Assembly: GCA_003024785.1 (NCBI GenBank)
Contig: PUQB01000484.1
Location: 1-64,000, forward strand
Source of the DNA: Selaginella tamariscina
Lineage: Eukaryota; Streptophyta; Lycopodiopsida; Selaginellales; Selaginellaceae
Length of the DNA stretch: 64,000 bases
Reading direction: 5' to 3'
Below the pieces are notes generated by a model, which worked only from the letters and a program-made list of their open reading frames with translations, was not told where the DNA came from and searched no databases. Positions 37,535 through 50,209 of this stretch are shown in pieces. A program made the translations under genes and the position numbers. Within the stretch, counting starts at the first letter, position 1. The number at the start of each line of letters is the position of its first letter.

Positions 37535-40500
37535 TTGGTGGAGAAGTTGGGTATTCCTTTCTTCCGCTTTTCTTTTTTCTTGTTTCCATGACAATGAATA
37601 TGGAGACGGCTTTTAGCATTATTGCTACTGCTATTGATGCACAAACTAAGTTGTTGGAGCGCTTTGTTGAGGGTTCCTCCTCTTCCCCGTCTGAGCCTCA
37701 TGCCGGGGGATCTGCTTCTAGTACTCCTTCATCTTCTTCACAGGCCACAAATCCGAGGGTTCGACCCCGATCTTTTTGTGGTGATCCGGGAGATGATGTA
37801 TACCACTGGTTTGATCATTTCCAAGTCATTGTTCGTTACCATGGTTGGGATGAGGCCCGTGCTCTCAGAGAATTCCCTACATGTTTGGAAGGCCTGCGCT
37901 CAAGTGGTATAATGGATTGGCTGCGGAGATTCAAGCCAATAGTAATCGGTTAACGGAATGCCTCAAACGTACGTTTGGCAAAGTTGAGGATTCAGATGAT
38001 GCTTTCCAACAACTGCATGCGATACGACAACATCCTGGTGAGTCTGTTATGCGGTTCAGTATTAGGTTCGGGGATTTAGTTCGGCGTGCATATCCTAACA
38101 TGCCTGAGCCATTAAGCTCGGTATGTTATGGCCAACTATGCGACCCGAACTTGTTCGATTCGTTCGGGCTCTTCGTCCTACCACATTGGAGGAAGCTTTT
38201 GCACTAGCTCAACGTTTTGAGTTGGTGCCTGGTGAGGGCCGTGTTCCCCTTGGGTTACCTGCTCCTCTTTTCAGCGTGCTGATCCAATGGAGGTTGACTG
38301 CTGCATATGTGCCCGCACACAAGCCTTTCGTGGTCGACCTCGGGGCCCACCCCGTGGACCACCTCCACGAAATCGTCCTGCACTGCTCCAGTTCCGTGGT
38401 GGTCAAAATCCACGGATTCGTGACAGGAGGAATCGGAACAATGCAGGTTCAAGTTCATTGTTGGGCCTGTTGGGCACCTGGACATACTTGGCGGGCATGC
38501 GATGTGTATCCTGATTGGCGTCCACCACATCCAGGCTGGCGACCATATGTTCCGGATGGTGTGCCTGTGGCGGCCATTATGTCTGATGATGAGCTTCCAG
38601 ATGACGAAGCCTCTCTTGCAGGTGGATCTGTTGCGGAAAACCAGTAATCGTACGGGCGACGGAGGGATCCCGTGCGATGGAACTTCACCTCCATGCTTTT
38701 TCCGCTATGCATATCAAGGTTTGCAAGTTCCACCAGATCATCCAGTTTTCACATTTTCTGCACGAGTGAATGATCTTTCAGTCACAGTGCTTGTGGATAC
38801 AGGATCCAGTATGTCTTCCATAACTACTTCTCTAGCGCATCGGTGCTCATTACCCTTAAGACGTGCAGATAAGGTCTTGCACATTTTATATGGTAATGGG
38901 CAGTCTCGTGCAGTATCACAGTACACCACTTCGACTACGCTGGTTATGGGTGCCAACTAAGTTTCCCTCTGGGTCTCTTAGGGTTGTCCCTTCCCAGGTC
39001 TTTGACATTATTCTGGGATGTGATTGGTTAAAGCAGTCGAAAGGTATGTGTGATTTTTCACTCTCTCCTCCTGTATTACGCTTGGAGTCTGTGTCTCTGC
39101 AGTCTGTTCCTTTACGTCCAGAGAAGCTTGTTGCTGTTTGTATCACGCATACAGCTCCTTTGATTCCGGTCTTGGGGTGGTGTTCATCTCAACAGGTTCA
39201 AATGCGGATCCGTCACCTGAGTATCGAGCACACTGCATCGAACAACTTAAGAGCAGTATGCAAGTTTGTTCAAATTTGATCTGTCCCAAGGTGCACGTGT
39301 GAAGACTCGACACTGTATACCCACCGGCAATGCAAAGCCTTTCAAAGTCCCGGTTCGACGCAGGTCACCAAAGAGTTATCAGCCATGCGAACAGCTGTTA
39401 CTGATATGATTGGTAAACGGTGTGTCGTCCATCACGGAGTCCATGGGCATGTGAACCTCATTTGGTTCCCAAGCCTGATGGATCTCTCGATTTTGTGTGG
39501 ATTACCGACCTCTTAACGATGTTACCATCAAAGATGTCTATCCACTTCCGAACTCTGCCGATCTATTAGATCGTTTGGGTCAGAGTCGATGGTTTACTAA
39601 GTTGGATTTGGCATCAGGATATTGGCAGGTTCCTATGGCTGAGGAGGATATTCCAAAAACGGCCTTCCGGACACCATTTGGTCTTTACGAGTTTTTGGTC
39701 ATGCCTTTTGGATTGACTTCAGCTCCTGCCACCTTTCAACGCATGATGGATGAGCTTCTTTCCGATATGCCTGATATCACTGCCGATTTTATCGACGATG
39801 TGCTCATTCATGGGTCTGGTTCTTGGGAGGATCACATTCGTGATGTACGGCGCGTTCTTGATCGATTTCGAGAAGTTGGCCTGAAGTTGAAACTTGAAAA
39901 GTGTGTGTTTGGTTCGACCGACACCACTTACTTGGGTTACCGTATATCTCGAGAGGGTTTACAGGTGGATCCAATGAAGTTGCGAGCTGTTCGAGAGTTC
40001 CCTCGTCCCCGTACAGTACAGGAAGTCCAGCGTTTCTTGGGCAAGGTGCAGTACTTGGGTCGATTCATCGATCATCTCACTGATCGAACTGCCCCTCTTC
40101 GGGAGTTAGTTCGTCCACAGGTATCTTTCAGGTGGACTCGCAGGTGTCAGCAGGCATTTGACCAGTTAAAAGAGTTCCTGACAACTCCACCATTGCTTCA
40201 ATACCCAGATTTTACTCGTCCGTTCATTTTACGAGTAGATGCCTCAGATGTTGGTATTGGTGGTGTATTGATGCAAACTGATGCTGTGGATTCTTCAATT
40301 CGACACCCGGTGGCTTACATTAGTCGAGTACTCACGCCGGCTGAGCGGAATTATTCCACTACTGAAAAAGAATGCCTTGCTGCTGTTTGGGGTTTTGAAC
40401 GACTTCATGCCTACTTACATGGGAGTGAAACACTTTTGGAGTGTGATCATGCTGCTGTCACTTCCTTATTAAAACGGAAGAATTTAGTGGGTCGTGTAGC

Positions 40501-42025
40501 CAGATGGGCATTACGTCTCCAGTATATAACTTTAAGGTGGTGCACAGGCCTGGGCGAACAATGGTGGATGCGGATGCACTTTCTCGAGCACCCCTCTCCG
40601 ATTCCACTTTGCCTGCTCATGCAGTAGCTGCAGCATTCGGTTTGATACAAGCCCCTCAGGTATTCGATGCCGACTTACCATCCTTGGAACAGTGGCAGGA
40701 TGCTCAAAAACATGAACCATGGACGAGGCAATTACGCGATGCGTTTGCAAATTGTCTTCCGAACCTCGGTTTCGACAATATCATGCTCAGTTTCGACTTC
40801 AGGATGGTTTATTGTATTTTATTGGGACAAATCCAGAGACAGATGGCGTTTGGCTGTACCCTCTACATATGTTCCACACCTTCTTCGAGCATATCATGAT
40901 TCACCTATTGTTGGAGGTCATCTTGGTCACCAACGAGTGTTGGAGAAGCTGCAGATCATTTTATTGGCCAGCATGCGTGGTGATGTGATCAGGTATATTC
41001 AAAGTGTCCCATTGTCAAACTCGGAATTCCTCTACGACTCGGGCCATGGGGTGTTGGAATCCATCAATGTCTCTCGCCCTTTTGAGTTAATTGCAGTGGA
41101 TTTAATGGGACCTTTTCCACGTTCTTCTCAAGGTAACCAGTACATCATTGTTGTATCCGATTATTTAACTCGATGGGTGGAGGTTGGTGCTCTTCCGGAT
41201 GCAACTGCCATGTCAACAGCTTTGTTTCTGTTCGATAATGTGGTTTTGCAGCATTCTTGTCCAGAGCGGATGTTATCAGACAATGGCCCCGCTTTCATTG
41301 CAGAGGTATTCCGAGTGTTGTGTGAGAGGTTAGGGGTAAAACATTCATTTGCCTCTCCGTATCATCCACAAACTGATGGTTTGGTGGAGCGATTGAATCG
41401 GACCTTCAAGGGTATGATCTCGAAGTATGTGAACTTCAATCACACGGACTGGGATTGGTATTTGCGATGTTTGAGATTTGCTTATGTAACAGGCATTCAG
41501 AGTTCGATTGGTATCTCTCCATTCAAGGCATTGTATGGATATGATCCTAAGTTGCCTAGTGAATTGGGGTTATCATCGAATCTGCCACGTGCCGAGGATG
41601 CAAAGATGTGGGCTCGACATTTGGATGCTGTTTTGCCTCTTCTGCGTGCAGAGTCTGCTGAACATCTTGGTCGAGCTCAAATGCAGCAATCTTCTTACAA
41701 TGCACGACATCAAATTCCACCAGATTTTGCTGACGGTGACTTAGTCCTGGTACGTTTTCCCAAGCTGACTGCACCTGGGCTTGCAACTGGTTTATTACAT
41801 AAGTGGCTTGGTCCCTACCGAGTACTCCGAAAGGTTGGTCCTCAGGTATATCAAGTACAGTTGGTGGGATCTCATGAGGTTGAGATAGTTCACGTGGTTC
41901 GAATGAAACGGTTTGTCGTTCGAGACTCGTTGAGTACATTTGGTCATACCTTAGATGGCCCAGCTCACACGGATCCAGGACCATCAGATCCATCACCATC
42001 TACACAGCCGCAGAGGGGGGAGTAA

Positions 42026-42209
42026 TGTAAGATACTGTATATATATAACATACGTATATACGCATGTGTATATACACACATGCGTAGTGACACATGGGTG
42101 GTGATCTGGCCCCCATGTGTCAGTGCCACGTGGTAAGGGTCTCCTGTATATAAGCAGGGCTTTTGTAGCTAAATACATCTGACATTTTGAATATTTATCT
42201 GCTCTTTCA
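42026..42209 (+). repeat. 3' LTR of the 37-kb Ty3/gypsy element
   Basis: 184 bp copy of the 5' LTR with the same palindrome and TATA-like box. Confidence 0.88.
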
Positions 42210-43030
42210 ATTTAAGAGTTTTAAAAGCTTTGAGAAATAATATTTTAAACAAGATTACAAGTCAATCTCATGTTTAATTAGTTTTGCTCTTGTTAACTAG
42301 TTTTTTTTCTTATTAATTTTATAAGTCTTAGTTAAAATTCGATATTTCAATTTATATTTTATTTTTTACAATGGTCTTAACAATTTAAACAGAAAATTTC
42401 TAAATCAAGGTAATAGTTATAATAAAGCATAATCACGTATTTTTTGAATTAGTATCAAATTTCCTAAGTTGGAATAATAAAAAAATGTGGTTGTTAACAA
42501 AATAATCAATAGTTTTTGTTGAAGAAACAACAATTCACTGTTGCAAAGAATTACGAAACCTCATACTATTAAAAGTTGATATAACAAATGTTTTAGCACA
42601 CACAACAAATGCAATAGTTATAAGATACGTCTTTAAGCTTAACCACTCTCATAGTGCCCAAGGTCAATCTACAAGAAAGTTTAATAGTACAAGGTCTTAA
42701 TCTCATGAGTTTATAATTAAATATGCTTAATTATTTAAATAAATTTGATATTATAAGGTTTCAATTTCATGAGTTTATAATAAAATATGCTTAGTTATTC
42801 AAATGAGCCCTACTTGTTAATTGATTATTTAGTGCTTATTGGTATTACATAAGCACGGGTTGTTGTCCTCTTTAAAAAAAACTCCCTTATTAAATAATTT
42901 TGAGGAGTTTACTAAAAATTTAATAACTAATTTATAATGTTCACATAACATTTAATGTTTCTTGATGTGTGATGTACTATGGAATGAGGAAAATTAAATG
43001 AATTAATTTTATCAAGGATTATGTCACAAC
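42210..43030. other. AT-rich intergenic DNA, no recognised gene
   Basis: About 820 bp between the 37-kb element and the 240-bp tandem array. A phrase around TTTCATGAGTTTATAATAAAATATGCTTA occurs twice at about 42700-42800. Nothing else stands out. Confidence 0.55.
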
Positions 43031-45449
43031 GTTAAGAAATCCTTTTAACATTCCACAAAGAGCCAAAATTCTTTACCAAAGTTATTAATCATGTTATATG
43101 ATGTAATAACCAATTGTTTGAACATCATTTAGAACATGTATCTTATTTGTGAGAGTATATGTATAGTAATAATAACATCACAATTGACAATACCGACAAT
43201 AACTCATGATTATGCTCTAGTCTCAGTTAAAAATTTAGTTTCTATGGAGTGTGAAACATCTAAGTGTTAAATGTTAAGAACTTTTTTTAACATTCCACAA
43301 AGATTAAAAATCTCTCACCAAAATTATTAATTATGATGTAACTGTCATAGTTTTTACTATGACTCGACCCCTTTACTTTGGACGTTGACTGTTGTTACCT
43401 ACTGTACTATGTTGATGGACCCTTGATGTAGTAGGAAACATGCCTGCTTAGTGCATTTGGGTATCTGGTGATGGTCCGGCCGGGTGTTATTAGGTATTTG
43501 CAGGAAACTCTAAGCGAAGCTAGAACTTACCTTTTAGAAACCCACCCCCAATTTTGACGTCCCGAATAGGCTGATTGGTCTTTGTAGATGAGTTTGGCGT
43601 GTTAAGTAGGGTTAGGAACACCCCTAGGGTTGACCTAACCTAGGGTTGCCCTAACCCACGCCCTAAACCCCACCCCTTGGGTGGGTGAGTTATAGGCTCA
43701 TATTGCTAATTTGTCTAAGGGCTAAAATTCAGTGCCAGCCCACTAACACAAACAGGAAAAGAGGGGGGGGGGCTCCGTCACATAAATAAGGTAGAGTATA
43801 CGTAGGAGAGCTCCTGGGTTCATGACTAAGTTCGTTCTCTTCTGTCGGTGCAAGCTTTAGCTTGTGTCGTTAAGGTACAACCTCTGTTGTGCCGCCCTAA
43901 CTTCCAGATGCCAGGGGTACGTCCCACCTTCGGGGTAGTTTACCCTTAACGTTGGCGAATCCATACCTGGGAGGTCTTGTTGGAATGCACGTTCCAAGAG
44001 GCAGAGATTGAGGCTCCTCCTCCACGTCAAGCTAGGTGTAGTACTCACAACCAAACAAGGCACATCCGTGTCCTTGTCCAACTGCGGGCGTGGGATCTTG
44101 TTTGACAGGTTCACGTTACCTGGTTCCTGAGGGTTCATTAAGGGATTCTAGAGTTGGCATTTAGGAGCCACATTTGTGGCACTTGGTGCAACTCTTGAAT
44201 CTAAGGGCTATGGCATGATAGCCACATTGGGGAAGGTAGTGTCACATGGAGATGTGACACTGAGCTAAATGTCACATGGTGGAACGCCTGAGGCACGCCC
44301 TTTGGGGTTATGTCATGGGTTTGTTGCCAAGGGTTGGATACTTTAACAAACAGACATGCTTGTGCTTGCACTAGGGTGCTAAGCCTTGGGCATCCGCTCA
44401 AGGGAAGTTAGGTCTCATACTAGGTGTGCTTTGGCACACTTGGCTAGGGGAGTGTTCTCCTTAAATTCAAGGGTTGAACAACCTAAACATGTAGCAGGAG
44501 CCCTTTTGTGAGGCACTCGCAAGGTCATGTGCTTAGGGTTATCCCAAACCTAGCCTTAGGGAGTTTGCTTAGCAGAACACTCGTGTCCGCCTACGGCACA
44601 CACTCGTGTCCTCACTAAGTACTAGCCCTAGGTTTAGGGTATAACTTGGCCACTCAACCCTTAGGGGTTAGTCGTGGTTCAGGGTACCCTTGTGCCCTAA
44701 AGGGTTGTACTCCCGGATGAGGGTGATTCCTCAAGGGGTAAGTGATGATGCCTTAGCTCTGTCCAGGGGTATGTGTGGAACACACGTCTCCTTGATGGGG
44801 TTAGGGCATGAGCCTATCTAGGTCTTCTAGGGCAAGACCCTAAGTCAACTAGGGTTATCCTCAAGGGTTTTGGGTCTAGGGAGACTTAGGCTAAACCCTA
44901 AGTCAACTAGGGTTATCCCTCAAGGGTTCTGGGGCAGACATTCTAGGGAGACTTAGGCTAAACCCTAAGTCTCCTGTCCACTTGGGCATTAGAGTCTAAC
45001 CTAGGGGTCGTTGGGGTTGTTCTGGGAAACTAGCATTGCTCACACAAGGGTGATGACGTAGAATGGCCACCTTGTAGCCACGTGTTGGCCCTTTGGGTTA
45101 AAACTCTGACAGTAACAACTAGTTATTTAAGCATCATTTGGAACATGCATCTCATCCAAAAGAGTATATGTATGTAACAATAGTAGCATTTAGCCCATGA
45201 TTTTGTTTTTAGTCTTAGCTAAAGATATAGCTCCTAGAATGTGAAGCAATTTAAGTGTCAAATGTTAAAGACATTTTATAAAGGGCCAAAATCCCTTACC
45301 AAAGCTATTAATTATGCAACAAACATTGTTTAGCACAAATATCTCACTTAAGAGAGTATAATATGTAGCAATAATATCAACACCATTGACACATGCTTTT
45401 ACTCTAATCTCAAATGAATGTATAGAGTGTGAAACAATATAAGTTCAAT
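43031..45449. repeat. Tandem array of a ~240-bp unit, interrupted by a solo LTR
   Basis: Units start near 43031, 43273 and 45264 with GTTAAGAA-type wording and share ACATTCCACAAAG, CCAAA.TTATTAAT, GAACATG.ATCT and GAGAGTATATGTA. The second unit is split by the solo LTR at 43343-45111. The first unit is about 242 bp; the third is shorter and more diverged. Confidence 0.7.
43343..45111 (+). repeat. Solo LTR of the TGTCATAG family
   Basis: 1769 bp, TGTCATAGTTTTTACTATGA ... AAAACTCTGACA, flanked by an exact 5-bp target duplication GTAAC (43338-43342 and 45112-45116). The two ORFs of 93 and 66 codons on its minus strand are not supported as genes. Confidence 0.9.
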
Positions 45450-47214
45450 GTTGTAAACTCTTTATAACAATTGAAAAGTAACATTGTATGGCTAATGATT
45501 TGTGCCTTTGTTGCGGCCTTCATCACATTATATCCTAACATTGTCAAGTCAAAGTATATAGTTAATGATATCCACCTTAAGAATCCCAAGCCTTTAAGCA
45601 AAATCAACAATTTTAGAATCTTAAATAAATAGGGTATAAAAATTAATTAACAAAAGCAAAACTAATTAAACATGAAATGACTTGTAATTCAAAATGTAAT
45701 CTTGTTCAAAATATTATTTCTCAAAATTTTTTTAAACCTCTTAAACAGCACCAGGCACAATTTAAATTTTTTTAATTCTAGTACTAGTATAATCATTTTC
45801 TTAATACGAAGGAACACACTTTAAGTTATAAACAATACTCTTAATTATGTTGCATTGCCACTATCCAAACCTATACCTTTTGTGGATTATAGTGATGTAG
45901 TTCAAGGAATCTAGTAATCAAATGAGTTCAAACTTTGGTCGTCAGGGACTTTGCAGGCTAGATGTGGGTGACTTACAAAGCCTCGGTGGTTTGCCAGGAC
46001 GTTATTACCAGCACCCAATCCTGGGGGTCCACGCCGGTGAGCCAGCCTTTACCTCGAAAGCACTGGAAGATGCTATGATGGCCTTTACCCAAACGCCGCG
46101 AGGGCCTGTGCTTAGGTGGGTAAGAGTTCCCCTATGTGCAATGTTGTTGCCCCTTGTTTGTATAGCGTTGGACTAGGAGTGAGCAAAAGGAGATTAATTA
46201 GGAGAGGTGGTGGACATAAGGAATCTAGAGATATGCATATATTGCCTATTCGAATACAATGTGGCCCCAAAGAAGGTGGAGCAAGATACAAAGAAGAAGA
46301 CGGACTAGAAGGACCCCAACCCATTACCAACCTTCTTGCCTATATAGTGGTCAGCCAATGCTAGACCCTAGGTGTCATTCTCTCTACTAGTTTACCGCCA
46401 TGTGACAGAGTCATGCCTATAATATTTATGTGTCTCCCTCATGCGTGTTGTCCTAAGTACCTTGGTAGTTGATCCAGACGATCAGATCTAAGCCTTCGTT
46501 AAGCGCCACTTGACAACTGTCATTATTGGTCACTACATGCTGTACCTTCCCCGCTTGGCTGCTCCGTCGTTCGCGCTGGCTGGCAGTTTGATGATGGTCA
46601 AGCCATCATCAACCAAACTTATCTTTAAGAGTTGGGCTAGGCAAAAGTTTCTAGAACATGGGACAAAACCTCTTTAAAGTTTGGGATAGTTCCAACTCAT
46701 GAAAATTTTTTGTACCAAGTTTCAAAACTTTCCAACATCATCACTAACCTGGTACAAAGAGATAGGTGTTGGTAAAAGTGTTGCTAATGCTTTAGTGAGT
46801 GCAATTTAAAAGGTGTGAAGGACAAAAAAGTTTATTTAGGAATGTTTCAATTGTAGCAACATCATGTGAGTTGAAAATTTGCATGCCAAATAACATATTG
46901 TACTAAAGAAAAGGTTGGTTATGTTATGGAAAAAGGTGGATAGCACATTGTTCACATAGTGAATGGGGTAACAATAGAATTGTGCCTACTATGATAGAAA
47001 CTGTAATCCCAAACTATATAGGAAAACTTGTTGTAAAATTACATATGCAAATTGGCTTCACAATGCAATTTCGTACCATACTTTTTGTTCTTGCATACCA
47101 CATAAAACTATACCGACGAACTATATAATCATACATAATTTACCAAAAAACTAAATACAATATCGTGTAGAGATGAGCTTTAACTAAGGAAATGACTTTT
47201 TTTAATACTATATT
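45450..47214. other. Intergenic DNA with a less AT-rich island of unknown origin at 45900-46620
   Basis: Flanks are AT-rich and featureless. The island 45900-46620 has ORF-like stretches on both strands but no recognised domain. It ends near a small inverted repeat (GATGATGG ... CCATCATC, about 46591-46612). It may be part of an unclassified repeat. Confidence 0.45.
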
Positions 47215-47617
47215 AATAAACTAAATATAGTGAGGGTTTCAGATTTCTAGTAGTAACCCTCAAAGACAAGAGTTATACATGGTGTCATAAATGTGGCTTG
47301 TAGTGTCAACCTTATAATTCTTTATTATGAACCCTTAAAGAACTGGTAAATCAACTATGGCATAATATAAATTAGAATGCATATTTTACTTAGTTATAAG
47401 TATCATTTTTAGCTTGGCGTGAAGGAGAAGATTCTTAAATAAGATTTTTCAAGTGTGCGAACAAGTTATTAAATAAAAAAGACTTGGCAAACTCCTTAGA
47501 TGTGACGTACCTAGGCAGAATAGTGTAAATCCATTAATGATAAGGGTAAGCGAACCATTAGGGTGTGATGTACCCCCACAAGTTAGAAATTAGGGTAGCA
47601 CAATTAGCTACATACCT
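47215..47617 (-). repeat. Decayed inverted fragment of the TGTCATAG-family LTR
   Basis: Wording such as GGTGTCATAAATGTGGCT, GTGACGTACC and TAGGGTAGCACAA follows the minus-orientation LTR copies at 12306-20794 and 21032-22703, at low identity. It abuts the + orientation copy at 47618. Confidence 0.5.
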
Positions 47618-48839
47618 TATCATAGTTTTTAATATGACTCGACTCTTTACTTTGGAGATTAATTGTTGTTACTTATTTACTATGTTGACAGACCTTAGAT
47701 GTAGTGAGAAACAACCCGCTTAGTGCACTTAAGTGTTTAGGGGTAGTTTGGCCGATTGTCTTTATATATCAGAGAAACTCTAAGAGAAGGTAGCACTTAC
47801 CTTCTAGAAAACTCACCTCCGATTTTGGCGTCCCAATTAAGCTAATTGGTTAATGCAGATAAGTTCGATGTATTAAGTAGGGTTAAGAACACCCCTAGGG
47901 TTAACCTAACTCTAGGGTTATCCTAAGGGGCGGTTCACATGTGCCTCACCCTCAGGAATCTTTTTACCCATGGGGTCACATGTAATATTTTACCCTCACC
48001 CTCATGAGGGTCTTGAGGGTATGGCTGCAAATATATTCGTATTTGATTTAATTCCCTCACCCTCGTGAGGGTGAGAATATAATTTATTTTTGCCATGTGT
48101 CTTTCTAAAAATATATGAAAATATATTTTATTGTGGCAGCTAGTAGGTAGCAGCGGCTAGGGTTTATTTATTCTTGTCATGGTTATAGAGAATTCATTTG
48201 TGAATTGGGAAACAACGAAGAAGATGATTGTGAAATAGTGCTTAATTCACAATTGGGAAATCCCAATTCATTATGTTTTGAGATAAATTTCTTTTTACAA
48301 TTGCCGATCTAGCATGGAGATTTTATCTGAATTTTTTATTCCAAAGCTTTCTCACAGAGATATCTTCGGAGCTTCTTCAAACACAGGAATATTATTAAAG
48401 AAACAAAAAGTAGCACAGTCTCAACAACCCATATTTGTAGCTAATTCTCCTTGAACTCTGTTGATTTTAAATAAAGGTAAAAAGCAAGATTTCTTCAATC
48501 AACAAAGAGGAACACTCAAGAATGACATTGCACTTCAAATGAACGGTGGAACAAAGTCTCAGAGTGAGTACTTATTATATTGTGTTTAAAGTGTGTTTGT
48601 GTGTGTGCACTTTGTCACACACACACATTCCATACACATTCCTCTTTTTCACACAGAGATATCCCATGCCATCTCACACACACATCCATGTAGATTCCCT
48701 TCCCTTTGTCACTCACATAGAGACATCCCATGCACATTTCCATTGTCAAACACACAAACAACCCATGCACATCACACATACCATCCCAGCTTATGTATGT
48801 GGGCTTAATTATATAAGTGTATATTTGTAGGTATTATAA

Positions 48840-49340
48840 GAGGTACAATGTATATAGAAGTGCTACACAGTGTAAATCTTGTTGGGAGAGGCAAATAACT
48901 ATAAGTTGTATCAACATGACTCTCATAATCCTACTAGAGCAAGTAGAATATGAATTATGGATGCTCAAGAAAGAAAACAACATAGGTTATCTGTAAGATT
49001 TCATGAGCGTATGTACAATGCTATGCAACAGTGGATGGGAAAATGACCAAGTGTTAATTCAGGCCCTTTGCATTTGAGACTGAGGATTTAAGGGGGCCAA
49101 CACATCAACAATCATCACAATCACAGCAAGATTCATTTAATGGAGAGGATGGTATGTTCTTTTGTGTGTGTGTGTTTAAGTTATATATTTAACAGGAGAG
49201 GATTATTATAGCTCTAGCAGAATAAAAAGAAAAACCAAGACTGAGAATATTGAACTTTTATGTTCTACACTTAAGGAAAATGCTGAAGCAATTGCCGAAA
49301 ATGCTGAAGCAATGCCAAAATTGCAGAAGTTTAGATAAGT
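48840..49340 (+). pseudogene. Myb/SANT-like ORF1 remnant of the Harbinger element
   Basis: PIF/Harbinger elements encode a Myb/SANT-like DNA-binding partner beside the transposase. Here the stretch YYKRYNVYRSATQCKSCWER resembles the recognition helix of trihelix/SANT proteins. Further on, ERMYNAMQQWMG, then SSSRIKRKTKTENIELLCST and KENAEAIAENAEA give a basic segment and a helical tail. Stops and frame changes interrupt it, and an intron may be present. Direction, opposite to the transposase, and position near the left end fit the family. The call rests on one short motif and on context. Confidence 0.42.
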
Positions 49341-49689
49341 TGGTTGATAGTTTCTTACTTATTAGTCAAAGTATGATAGCTAAGAAGAAGTGAAAATATA
49401 TTATTGCACAATCTTTTTTTATATAAGTACATGTGTGAGTGTGTACATAACACTTTATTAATCCACAATGAGTATGTATATAACATTGCAATCCAACGAG
49501 AGAGAATACTTTATTTTTGGAAATGATTTGTGAAACAATATATGTGACCCTCTATCTATCTATCTATTTATCTAATATATATATATATTATAACCCTTAA
49601 TCCCACTTATTCGGTGCTCCGATCAAGTTGATATGCTCCCACTGTTTAATACATATATCTATCTATCTACATATATATAACCCTTATAG

Positions 49690-49925
49690 AATACACGAAT
49701 TAAAGTCAGGCAAACAGCTGAAGTTTATACTCAAGAAGTTTATACAAGGTGTGTTTAGTGTCTGCGTGTGTGTATATAGACATACATATGCGTTACTTAT
49801 ATCTTGTGTGTGTTTATATGTGTTTGTGCGTATGTCATACATAATACAGATGATATCCACAATGTGTATGCACAGGTGTGGGATATGAGGACAACTGACT
49901 GTTTACAAACTTTTAAGCCGCCTCC
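49690..49925 (+). pseudogene. SMU1-like WD40 gene fragment
   Basis: Two exon-like pieces. The first, about 49690-49748, follows an AG acceptor and reads IHELKSGKQLK; the second, about 49876-49935, reads VWDMRTTDCLQTFKPPPAQR. SMU1 splicing-factor WD40 domains contain IHGLKSGKLLKEFRGHTS and, about 40 residues on, VWD.KTTDCLQTFKPPPPLR, so the order is right. The piece between them is missing or replaced: the first exon runs on into FILKKFIQ. Flanks have AG and GT splice-like signals. It lies between Harbinger ends, so it is best read as a captured host fragment; a decayed host locus invaded by the transposon is the alternative. Confidence 0.62.
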
Positions 49926-49983
49926 AGCACAACGTAATACTTTAATAATGAGCTATTAATCTAGCCAATACAAATACATGTCC

Positions 49984-50036
49984 CATAATTCCCCCTCTGT
50001 ATAAACTCAAGAAGTTTATACAAAGGGGGAATTATG
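49984..50036. repeat. Near-perfect hairpin with ~24-bp arms
   Basis: CATAATTCCCCCTCTGTATA... is followed after a loop of about four bases by its reverse complement, with one mismatch. The loop-side words AAGAAGTTTATACAA also occur at 49732-49747 in the SMU1-like exon. Confidence 0.88.
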
Positions 50037-50209
50037 AAGAGACAACCATGTCTGGGACTACACCTCTTCTAGCTCTTCAGGTATCTGTAAAAGTTTCTGA
50101 GGACACAGACTCGAAAGTGAGATTCTCCGTCAACTGTATAAACGTATATATTTAAAACTACTTTGTAATATAAGTAGAATACTATTGTTATACATTATAT
50201 AATATTTTA

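Larger units (their letters stand above)
37339..42209 (+). mobile_element. Ty3/gypsy LTR retrotransposon, relatively young
   Basis: A 4.87-kb element with short LTRs (37339-37534 and 42026-42209; TGTAAGATAC...GCTCTTTCA, the 5' copy starting TA). Parts in order: gag from about 37588 with a CCHC-like knuckle near 38455 (CWACWAPGHTWRACD); protease near 38790 (VLVDTGSSMSSI); reverse transcriptase about 39490-39960 (FGLYEFLVMPFGLTSAPATF; FIDDVLIHG); RNase H about 40130-40460 (RVDASDVGIGG); integrase about 40880-41560 (AVDLMGPFP; SPYHPQTDGLVERLN); C-terminal tail to 42025, just before a purine tract (GCAGAGGGGGGAG) and the 3' LTR. The LTRs differ by roughly 7 per cent plus a short length difference. 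Long open stretches remain but there are several breaks. No clear target duplication was found. Confidence 0.88.

Noticed and set aside
43580-43690. CCCTAA-rich stretches as a possible telomere or interstitial telomere
   Set aside because: The words are irregular, non-tandem and shared by all copies of one LTR family.
48546-48830. 94-codon histidine/threonine-rich ORF
   Set aside because: Composed of CA-repeat translation (HTHI, SHTHIHV); low complexity with no family features.
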